A DNA stretch of 29,626 bases from an uncultured Oscillospiraceae bacterium (GTDB taxonomy: Bacteria; Bacillota; Clostridia; Oscillospirales; Acutalibacteraceae). Under the pieces are notes generated by a model. It saw nothing but the letters and a program-made list of their open reading frames with translations. It did no database searches and had not been told where the DNA came from. Positions within the stretch are counted from its first letter, which is position 1. Each line of letters begins with the position of its first letter. Positions 15,143 through 22,459 of the stretch are shown here, one piece after another. The DNA is taken from NCBI GenBank assembly GCA_902492045.1, contig CABUKB010000017.1, forward strand, positions 1 to 29,626, written 5' to 3'. The translations under genes were made by a program, and so were the position numbers.

Positions 15143-16513
15143 TTATTCATCCGTGGATTCCTCAAATACGAGAAGGCGCTTGGTATTCGCGTCAGCCGCC
15201 GCGCGAACGTCGCACCCGAACCCGGGGATAAGGAGGATCCCCGCATCGTCGCACAAAAGGGGGATGCGGCTTCGTGCCTCGGGGGGAATCCCTGCCTCGT
15301 TGAACAGTTTTTTCAACGATTTCCCGCCCTGCCGTCCAACCGGATGGTAGGCATCCCCCGGTTGACGCCGGCGAATACTCAGGCTGCCCACTATTTTATC
15401 ATAATCGAAGCTGTTTTTTAATAATTTTCTGTGAATTTTCCTTTCCTTGTCAAGTTCCTCCGAAGAAAGTAAAAAAACGCGGTAATTTTTATCTATAATG
15501 CGCAAAGATGAACCGGGATGAACCGGGATAGGGCCCCATTCGACCTCTCGATCCTCATTCTCACGGAAAAAACGCAGCGCCGAAACGCTCACCGCCGCCC
15601 GTACCTTCCCCGGCAGGCTGCATCCCCCGGTTTCGTCCAGCATCTGTTCCAGCCGGGTAACATGCCGTTCCTCACAACTTCCCCCCGCTCTGTCGGCTGC
15701 CAGACGAAGGGCCTGAGCCTTGACAGGAGGGGGCAAACGTTGCAGATCCCGCCGGTTATAGGTATCCGGTGCCATCCGTGCGGCGTCCAGCTCTTCCTCC
15801 GCCAGCCGGTCCAGCCATTCGGCCACCTGATCCATCCGGTGCATCAGACGGGCAGCCGTCTGTTCAAATCGAGGATTCAGCGCCCGCAATTCCGGAATCA
15901 CACGGTTTCGTATGCGGTTGCGCGCATAGCGGACATCGGCGTTGGTGCTGTCGGTCTGATAAGACAGTCCATGATGGTGGCAATACTCTTCGATCTCGCG
16001 GCGGGTACAGGACAACAACGGGCGAATGACACGCCCGTGGATTGGCGGAATACCGGTCAGGCCGTGCACACCGCAGCCCCGTGCCAGATGAAGCAGGAGG
16101 GTCTCGGCACTGTCGCTCAGGGTATGGGCGGTCGCCACCGGGCAATCGCCGTACGCCGCCGACATTTCGTCAAACACGGCATACCGGACCATCCGGCCGG
16201 TTTCTTCCACTCCTTTTTGCGCTTCGCGCGCGAGAAGGCCGACATTTCGGTGGAAAACCCGGAGAGGCACCTGCCACTCCCGGCATAAGGCGCGGACAAA
16301 CGCCTCGTCCTGGCTGGCCTCCTGGGGTCTTAGCTCATGGTTGACATGCACCGCCGCGATCTCCTGCAACGAGAGCTGGTCCCTCAATTGCAGCATCACA
16401 TGCAGCAGGGCAACAGAATCGGCACCGCCCGACAGCGCGACGATTACCCGGTCGCCCGGAACCAGAAGGCGCTCCCGCTCTATCGCTGTAAGGGCCTTGG
16501 CCAGTACGCTCAT
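15143..16513 (-). CDS. tilS: tRNA(Ile) lysidine synthetase
   Basis: Attaches lysine to C34 of the isoleucine tRNA with anticodon CAU so that it reads AUA; essential for correct decoding. The N-type ATP-pyrophosphatase domain starts early, with PP-loop ALSGGADSVALLH (26-38), followed by HVNHELRPQEASQDEAFVR and ATAHTLSDSAETLLLHLARGCGVHGLTGI, all family hallmarks. A C-terminal substrate-binding domain (LSIRRRQPGDAYHPVGRQGGKSLKKLFNE) completes the 456 residues, a usual size. The ATG has a GAGGGA site and follows the dnaB stop codon by only five bases, so the genes are cotranscribed. Confidence 0.96.
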   Translation of the reverse strand: MSVLAKALTAIERERLLVPGDRVIVALSGGADSVALLHVMLQLRDQLSLQEIAAVHVNHELRPQEASQDEAFVRALCREWQVPLRVFHRNVGLLAREAQKGVEETGRMVRYAVFDEMSAAYGDCPVATAHTLSDSAETLLLHLARGCGVHGLTGIPPIHGRVIRPLLSCTRREIEEYCHHHGLSYQTDSTNADVRYARNRIRNRVIPELRALNPRFEQTAARLMHRMDQVAEWLDRLAEEELDAARMAPDTYNRRDLQRLPPPVKAQALRLAADRAGGSCEERHVTRLEQMLDETGGCSLPGKVRAAVSVSALRFFRENEDREVEWGPIPVHPGSSLRIIDKNYRVFLLSSEELDKERKIHRKLLKNSFDYDKIVGSLSIRRRQPGDAYHPVGRQGGKSLKKLFNEAGIPPEARSRIPLLCDDAGILLIPGFGCDVRAAADANTKRLLVFEESTDE

Positions 16514-16518
16514 GGGTG

Positions 16519-17874
16519 TTATCCCTCGCTTCGGTGCAGCTCAAGTGATGTAAATTGGGTAAATTCTCCCTGCCATGCAAGCTTAACGGTCCCGAGTTCT
16601 CCGTGCCGGTTTTTGGATACGATGACCTCGGATGTTCCCATTTCCACCGACGACGGATCCTCCTTTTCGTTGCGGTAATATTCATCCCGATAGAGGAACA
16701 GCACTTGATCGGCGTCCTGCTCGATAGAGCCGGATTCCCGCAGATCGGCCAGAGCCGGGCGATGGTTGGACTGTTTTTCGGTGGAACGAGCGAGCTGAGC
16801 ACAGACCAGGACCGGGATATTCAGTTCTTTTGCCAGAATTTTGAGGCCCCGGGTAATCTCCGAAACCTCCTGTACCCGGTTGTCGATCCGCCGGGGAGAT
16901 TTCATCAGCTGCAAATAGTCCACCACGACGAAGTCCACACCGCGCAGACGGCGCAGGCGCGCTTTCATTTCCGGAACCGTAACGCTCGCCGTATCGTCTA
17001 GATAAATCGACGCTTTGCAAAGTACGCTGGAGGCGAAGGCGATCCGCCCCCATTCGTCAGGCGTCAGGTTGCCGACCCGCAGTTTTTTGCTGGAAACCCG
17101 CGCCTCGGATGAGAGAAGGCGGTTGACCATCTGTTCCCTCGACATTTCCAGATTGAATACCGCGACTGTGCGGTGCTGCTGAATCGCCACGTTTCGCGCG
17201 AGATTGAGCGCAAAACTCGTTTTCCCCATACCGGGGCGGGCTCCGACAACGATGAGATCCGACCGGTTCAGTCCGGTCGTGATCTCATCGAGAGCCCGGA
17301 TACCAGACGGTATCCCCACAAACTGATCCCGCTGATCGGAGGCGAGCTTGTTGAACATCTCGTAATTGCTCGCGAGCACCTCCTGAATCGGCACCAGGCC
17401 GCCGGTCTGTTTTCCCTGCCGGATGTCATAAATCCGCTGTTCCGCCGCATCCAAAAGGAGGGACGGCTCGGTCGCCGGATCCATCGCCTCGTCCATGATC
17501 TCCCGCGCCGCTTTGATGAGGGAACGCACATCGTATTTGTCCCGGACCAGACGGGCATAGTGCCCAATATTGGAGATGGAAGGAACGATCTGGGCGAGTT
17601 TGAGGAGATAGGCTTTCCCCTCCGCCCCTGCGAAAAAGGGTTCGGCCTTGAGTGCCTCGAGGACCGTCACGAAATCAATCGTTTGAGACTCCAGAAGTTT
17701 CGCTGTCATGACCCGAAAAACAGCCTGGTGTTCCGGCAGATAAAAGTGTTCCGGGCGCAGGATGTCCGCCACCTGATTGATGCAGTCCGGCTCCATCAGA
17801 ATCGCGCCCAGAACCGCCTGCTCGGCCTCCAGGCTGTAAGGAAGGTTGAGTTCGTCATATACGTTGTCCGGCAT
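16519..17874 (-). CDS. dnaB: Replicative DNA helicase DnaB
   Basis: Hexameric helicase that unwinds DNA at the replication fork (called dnaC in Bacillus subtilis). The 451 residues comprise the N-terminal DnaB domain starting NLPYSLEAEQAVLGAIL, a linker, and the RecA-like domain. The latter has Walker A GARPGMGKTS (211-220), Walker B VVDYLQLM and the RESGSIEQDADQVLFLYRD segment. No intein is present. The ATG is preceded by AAGGAG. It lies 36 bases after rplI and 5 bases before tilS. Confidence 0.97.
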   Translation of the reverse strand: MPDNVYDELNLPYSLEAEQAVLGAILMEPDCINQVADILRPEHFYLPEHQAVFRVMTAKLLESQTIDFVTVLEALKAEPFFAGAEGKAYLLKLAQIVPSISNIGHYARLVRDKYDVRSLIKAAREIMDEAMDPATEPSLLLDAAEQRIYDIRQGKQTGGLVPIQEVLASNYEMFNKLASDQRDQFVGIPSGIRALDEITTGLNRSDLIVVGARPGMGKTSFALNLARNVAIQQHRTVAVFNLEMSREQMVNRLLSSEARVSSKKLRVGNLTPDEWGRIAFASSVLCKASIYLDDTASVTVPEMKARLRRLRGVDFVVVDYLQLMKSPRRIDNRVQEVSEITRGLKILAKELNIPVLVCAQLARSTEKQSNHRPALADLRESGSIEQDADQVLFLYRDEYYRNEKEDPSSVEMGTSEVIVSKNRHGELGTVKLAWQGEFTQFTSLELHRSEG

Positions 17875-17910
17875 GGCAATTCTCCTTGTGAGGCTTCCTT
17901 CGCTTGTCTC

Positions 17911-18351
17911 TTATTCGCTGACCATCACCGTCATTTTGGCGGTAATTCCCTGGGCGAGTTTCACGGATATCTCATAGGATCCAAACGCCTTGATATCCGC
18001 CATCTCGATTTTCCGTTTGTCCACCTCGACTTGGAACTGCCTTTTGAGTTCTTCGGCGACCTCTTTTGTCGTCACCGAGCCAAACAAGCGTCCGCCCTGG
18101 CCCGCCCTGGCGGACAGTTTCAGCGTTTTTCCGGACAGACGGCGAGCGGTCTCCTCCGCCTCCTGCTTCTCTACCTGTAAACGATGGCGGGCGGCTTCTT
18201 CCTTATTTTTCAGATCATTCATCGCCTGAGCGTCCGCCGGAACCGCGAGGTTCCGTGGCAACAGGAAATTGCGCGCGTACCCATCCGATACGTTGACCAG
18301 TTCCCCTTTTTTGCCCTGCCCCTTGACATCCTCTTTCAATATGACTTTCAT
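17911..18351 (-). CDS. rplI: 50S ribosomal protein L9
   Basis: Large-subunit protein that binds 23S rRNA near the L1 stalk. The 146 residues open with MKVILKEDVKGQGKKGELV and VSDGYARNFLLPRNLA, the L9 N-terminal signature. A long helix (about 42-75) joins it to the C-terminal domain with LFGSVTTKEVAEELKRQ. The start codon has only a weak G-rich site (GCGGGGAT). It sits between gdpP and dnaB, the standard order in Bacillota. Confidence 0.97.
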   Translation of the reverse strand: MKVILKEDVKGQGKKGELVNVSDGYARNFLLPRNLAVPADAQAMNDLKNKEEAARHRLQVEKQEAEETARRLSGKTLKLSARAGQGGRLFGSVTTKEVAEELKRQFQVEVDKRKIEMADIKAFGSYEISVKLAQGITAKMTVMVSE

Positions 18352-18376
18352 TTGATATCCCCGCTTTCCATAGTTT

Positions 18377-20377
18377 CTATTCGACTTCGTTCGGTGGGTT
18401 CTGGGCGGCCAAAGACCGTTCCCGCGTTTGAATATAGGCGTCGATGGCTTTAAGAAGGAGCCGTTTCGCCTCTTCCATACCGGTGTCTTTCAAAAAAGCC
18501 CCCGCCATCGTCAGATGCCCGCCGCCGCCGATCGCTTCCATAACAAGCTGTACATTAAAATCTCCCAGAGACCGGGCGGAAATATTGACCCCGCCGTTTT
18601 CGGTAAAGAGGGTGAAGGCGGCGTCCACCCCCTTGATGGACAGCAGTTCATCCGCGGCCTGTGAGGCGGCGATACGAACCTCGGTGCCGCCCTCCTCGTC
18701 ATACGCAATGGCGGTGCGGCGGTAAATCTCGGCGCGTGAAACGATATCCGCTTTTTTCCGGTAAGTCGCTGCGCTCTCGGAGAACATCCGCTTGACCTCG
18801 ACGGTATCGGCCCCCTGCCGGCGCAGATATGCGGCCGCCTCAAAGGTGCGGACGCCGGCTTTCATCACGAAACTGCGGGTGTCGAGCATGATCCCGGCGA
18901 GCAGCGCCTCGGCCTCCAGCCGGGAAATGCTGTGGGCCCCCATATACTGCACCAGTTCCGCCACCATTTCGGACGCCGAACTGGAATACGGTTCATGATA
19001 GAAAATCACCGCATTGTCGATATGATTGACCATCTTGCGGTGATGGTCGATGACAACGACGGTCTCCGCACGCTGATAGAGCGGCGGCCACTCGAGCATA
19101 TCGGGATTATGCGTATCGGTGATAATCAATAGAGTGCGGCGGTTGAGCAGGGACAAACCGTCGTCCGGCTCGATAAAAAGATCCCCCTGCCCGGCCTGGC
19201 CGTACCGGTCGAGCAGTTCTCTGGCAAGCGTCTTGTCCCGCTGCGTGACCACATAAGCGGGCCGGCCCAGGCTGCGGGCCACAGCCGCCATGGCCGCCGC
19301 CGACCCGAGGCAGTCGAGATCGGAAAACCGATGCCCCATCACCAGTACGTTTTCACTGCCCTCGATCAGTTCCTGCAAAGCCGAAGCCACCACACGGGTA
19401 CGTACCTTAGTGCGTTTTTCCACGCCCTTGGAAACGCCGCCATAAAAGTCAAAACCGTTTTTCGTTTTAACGGCCGCCTGATCTCCGCCGCGCCCCAGCG
19501 CCATCTCGATCGCCTGTCTGGCCATCGCCTCTGATTCCCGCAGGGTTTCCCCCTGCCCCACCCCGATGGACAGGGTGACGCTGACCCTCTCGCTGGTATG
19601 GACCGACCGCACACGGTCGAGAATATCAAACCGGCCGGCGATGATTTGTTCGAGATGCCGTTCTTCCAGCAGCACCATAAAGCGGTCGCTGCCGTATTTG
19701 CGCAAAATGCCGGAGGTCGCCCCGATCCAGTCCTCAAGGATGGTTTCCACCCGCCCGGTGATATGCGCCCTTTCACTGTCCCGAATACCCTGCATGACTT
19801 CCTCGATATTGTCTATGTAGACCATCATGACAGCCGGACGGCTGAGGGCATATTCCTCGGCAATTTCCTTCAAATGGGTGTTCTCTACATAATACAGGAC
19901 ATATAAAGAGGCGTCCCGTACCTTGACGGTACTGGTATAGACCGTATAACACCGGCTCCGGTATTGCATATCAAAAAACCGTTTTTTCTGCAATTCCTTC
20001 ATCGGCACCCCACCGTCGACGGACTCGATGGATTCCCCGAACCGTTCATTCCCGTCAAGCACCTGATTGCGAAACGGTTCGTTATACCACAAAACCTCTC
20101 CCTTTTCGGTGGCGACAACAACCGGCAAGGGAAACAAGGCGAGAGCATCGCGGCTGGTCTGATCGAGTTGTCCTGAGATCCGGGTGAGATATCGGCTTAC
20201 ATCCGTCTTCAGCCGGCGCAACCGCCAGATACAAACGGCCAGCACGGCCAGCACCACGCCGGCCTCCACATAGAAAACCACCGGTTCGAGGAAAAAGGTG
20301 GCCCCCGTCACCAGGACGAGGGTCGCCGCAAGAAGGATTACGGCGGGAGAAACGCTCCAAAACGGTTGTTTTTTCAT
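18377..20377 (-). CDS. gdpP: Cyclic-di-AMP phosphodiesterase GdpP
   Basis: Membrane-bound enzyme that hydrolyses c-di-AMP to pApA and so tunes osmotic, cell-wall and beta-lactam responses. The 666 residues show two N-terminal membrane helices (about 10-52), a PAS-like domain, a degenerate GGDEF domain (GSDRF in place of GGDEF) and the DHH/DHHA1 catalytic part. The latter has GHRFSDLDCLGSA (about 348-360), DTHNP, VIDHHRK and the C-terminal GGGGHLTMAGAFL. Degenerate GGDEF is normal in GdpP. I chose the second ATG (MKKQPFW) because a GGGAG site sits eight bases before it; the ATG two codons earlier overlaps that site. It is cotranscribed with rplI, 25 bases apart. Confidence 0.95.
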   Translation of the reverse strand: MKKQPFWSVSPAVILLAATLVLVTGATFFLEPVVFYVEAGVVLAVLAVCIWRLRRLKTDVSRYLTRISGQLDQTSRDALALFPLPVVVATEKGEVLWYNEPFRNQVLDGNERFGESIESVDGGVPMKELQKKRFFDMQYRSRCYTVYTSTVKVRDASLYVLYYVENTHLKEIAEEYALSRPAVMMVYIDNIEEVMQGIRDSERAHITGRVETILEDWIGATSGILRKYGSDRFMVLLEERHLEQIIAGRFDILDRVRSVHTSERVSVTLSIGVGQGETLRESEAMARQAIEMALGRGGDQAAVKTKNGFDFYGGVSKGVEKRTKVRTRVVASALQELIEGSENVLVMGHRFSDLDCLGSAAAMAAVARSLGRPAYVVTQRDKTLARELLDRYGQAGQGDLFIEPDDGLSLLNRRTLLIITDTHNPDMLEWPPLYQRAETVVVIDHHRKMVNHIDNAVIFYHEPYSSSASEMVAELVQYMGAHSISRLEAEALLAGIMLDTRSFVMKAGVRTFEAAAYLRRQGADTVEVKRMFSESAATYRKKADIVSRAEIYRRTAIAYDEEGGTEVRIAASQAADELLSIKGVDAAFTLFTENGGVNISARSLGDFNVQLVMEAIGGGGHLTMAGAFLKDTGMEEAKRLLLKAIDAYIQTRERSLAAQNPPNEVE

Positions 20378-20417
20378 TCGCATCTCTCCCTTTCCATTCG
20401 TTTTGACCGTTTATAGT

Positions 20418-20442
20418 CGTCCGCCGCTCAGGGCGGCGGACG
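20418..20442. other. GC-only hairpin between rnj and gdpP
   Basis: A 10-bp stem CGTCCGCCGC/GCGGCGGACG with a 5-base loop in the 82-base gap. No T run follows on the minus strand (ACTATAAACG), so it is more likely an mRNA processing or partial-stop element than a full terminator. Confidence 0.5.
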
Positions 20443-20459
20443 GCGATGGCGGGCGGGGC

Positions 20460-22313
20460 TTATACATCCATCAGGATGGGCAGAATCATCGGGCTGCGTT
20501 TGGTCTTCTGGAACAGCATGTGGGACAATTCGTCCCGCACCTTCGACTTCATTGTCGTCCAATCGTAAGCGTGGTCACGGCAGCATTCCTCCAGCACTCC
20601 CCTGGCAATGGCGCGCGCATCGTCGATCAAACGCTCCGACTCCCGCACGTAGACAAAGCCCCGGGAAACAATGTCCGGACCCGACACGACCTGGCCGATC
20701 GAAGTATCAATCGCCGCCACCACCACGATCAGGCCATCCTGAGCGAGATGCTTCCGGTCCCGCAGGACAATGCTGCCCACATCGCCAACGCCGAGGCCGT
20801 CCACCAATACGCGGCCGGCCGGAACAGTACCTGTAACCTCCATTTTATCAGGGGTGATCTCAATCACGCGGCCAATATCCGGAATCAGGACATTCTGAGG
20901 GCTCATCCCCATCGAACGGGCCAACGCCGCATGTTTATGCATATGCTTCTGTTCTCCGTGAACCGGAATAAAAAACCGGGGCTTGGTCAGCCCATGGACG
21001 ATCTTCAGTTCTTCCTGGCAGGCGTGGCCGGACACATGGACGTCGTACATCTTCTCATATACCACGTCGCATCCCCGTTTCATCAGTTCGTTGACCACCC
21101 GCCCCACGGTCTTTTCGTTGCCGGGAATGGGGGTGGCGGAAATGATGATATAATCGTCCGGCCCGACCTCCACCTGTCGGTGATCGGAAAACGCCATCCG
21201 GCTGAGCGCCGACATGGGTTCGCCTTGAGAGCCGGTGGTAATGATGGTCATTTTTTCCTTTGGATACCGGTTGATTAAATCAATATCAATCAGGATCCCT
21301 TCCGGCACGGTCAGATAACCGAGTTCCGTCGCGATGCTGACAAAATTAAGCATGCTCCGCCCCGACACCGCCACCTTCCGGCCGTCTTTCATCGCCGCAT
21401 CAATGATCTGCTGAATGCGGTGGAGATTCGACGAAAATGTGGCGATGATGATGCGTTTGTTTTCCGCCTTCTTGAAAAGGTTGGCAAAGCTGTCCCCCAC
21501 CACCCGTTCGCTCGGCGTATAACCGGGGCGTTCAGCGTTTGTGGAATCCGCCAACAGCGCGAGCACACCGGCATGGCCGATCTCGCCAAGCCGGGCCAGA
21601 TCCATCATTCGTCCCATGATCGGGGTACAGTCAATCTTGAAGTCGCCGGTGTGTACCACATAGCCGATGGGTGTTTTGATTCCCAATGCCACAGCATCCG
21701 GGATGGAATGGTTGACATGAATGAACTCGACCGAGACGGCGCCGAACCGAATCACACCGCCCGGATCCACGACGTTGAGCTTGACCTTGCCCGACAGCCC
21801 GTGTTCCTTGAGTTTAGAATCCACAAGCGCCAGGGTGAGTTTCGTCCCATATATGGGAAAATCCATCTGTTTGAGCAGATAAGGCAGCCCGCCGATATGA
21901 TCCTCATGCCCGTGGGTGAGGACAATGCCCTTGATGCGGTCGCGGTTTTTCTCCACATAGGTGAAATCAGGAAGCACAATATCCACGCCGAGCATCTCAT
22001 CGTCCGGAAACGCCATACCACAGTCGATTAAAAAGGCGTCGTCTCCATATTCAAACAGCGTGATGTTTTTTCCTATCTCGTTGAGGCCGCCGAGCATAGT
22101 GAGTTTCACCGGCGTGGGCGGCACGGGCTGTTTTTTAGGCGGCCGTCCCCGGCGCGGACGGCTGGTCCGGGCGGCCGGATCGGATGCATCCGCAGCAGGG
22201 ACGGCGGCCGGAGCGACAGGGCGGGTCCTCTCCGGCTGTCCCTTTGAAGGGGTACGGGGCGGCCGTTTAGCCGGGCTTTTGCCGCCCGCTTTCTTTTGAT
22301 TGTCGGTTGTCAC
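20460..22313 (-). CDS. Ribonuclease J with basic N-terminal extension
   Basis: Beta-CASP metallo-beta-lactamase nuclease that degrades and matures RNA with 5'-to-3' exo and endo activity. Zinc ligands are in VLTHGHEDHIGGLPYL (His134, His136, Asp138, His139); VVHTGDFKID and the C-terminal SGHACQEELKIVHGL and FIPVHGEQKHMHKHA also match. I chose a GTG start (MTTDNQKK) because GGAGG lies seven bases upstream; an ATG 19 codons earlier lacks a site. The first 70 residues are a disordered, basic, Pro/Ala-rich tail with an AT-hook-like RRGRPPKK at 54-61; the folded enzyme begins at KLTMLGGLNEIGKN. Total 617 residues against about 555 for Bacillus RNase J1. Whether it is J1 or J2 is unclear, so no symbol is given. 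Confidence 0.93.
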   Translation of the reverse strand: MTTDNQKKAGGKSPAKRPPRTPSKGQPERTRPVAPAAVPAADASDPAARTSRPRRGRPPKKQPVPPTPVKLTMLGGLNEIGKNITLFEYGDDAFLIDCGMAFPDDEMLGVDIVLPDFTYVEKNRDRIKGIVLTHGHEDHIGGLPYLLKQMDFPIYGTKLTLALVDSKLKEHGLSGKVKLNVVDPGGVIRFGAVSVEFIHVNHSIPDAVALGIKTPIGYVVHTGDFKIDCTPIMGRMMDLARLGEIGHAGVLALLADSTNAERPGYTPSERVVGDSFANLFKKAENKRIIIATFSSNLHRIQQIIDAAMKDGRKVAVSGRSMLNFVSIATELGYLTVPEGILIDIDLINRYPKEKMTIITTGSQGEPMSALSRMAFSDHRQVEVGPDDYIIISATPIPGNEKTVGRVVNELMKRGCDVVYEKMYDVHVSGHACQEELKIVHGLTKPRFFIPVHGEQKHMHKHAALARSMGMSPQNVLIPDIGRVIEITPDKMEVTGTVPAGRVLVDGLGVGDVGSIVLRDRKHLAQDGLIVVVAAIDTSIGQVVSGPDIVSRGFVYVRESERLIDDARAIARGVLEECCRDHAYDWTTMKSKVRDELSHMLFQKTKRSPMILPILMDV

Positions 22314-22356
22314 AAAAAATCCTCCGTTTCTTTGTTTGGCAGGACATATCGCACGG

Positions 22357-22382
22357 GAAAAGAGCCCCACGGCTGTGGAGCT
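22357..22382 (-). terminator. Possible terminator between the fusion gene and rnj
   Basis: Minus strand AGCTCCAC-AGCC-GTGGGGCT (8 bp with one G-T pair) followed by CTTTTCCC. The T run is short, so termination may be partial. It lies 78 bases past the fusion-gene stop and 44 bases before the rnj start. Confidence 0.5.
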
Positions 22383-22459
22383 GTCCGATTCAACGTATCA
22401 TCCGAACACATTTCCTAAAACGCCATTGCCATAATCCGGTCACAAGTATCCCCTTTATC

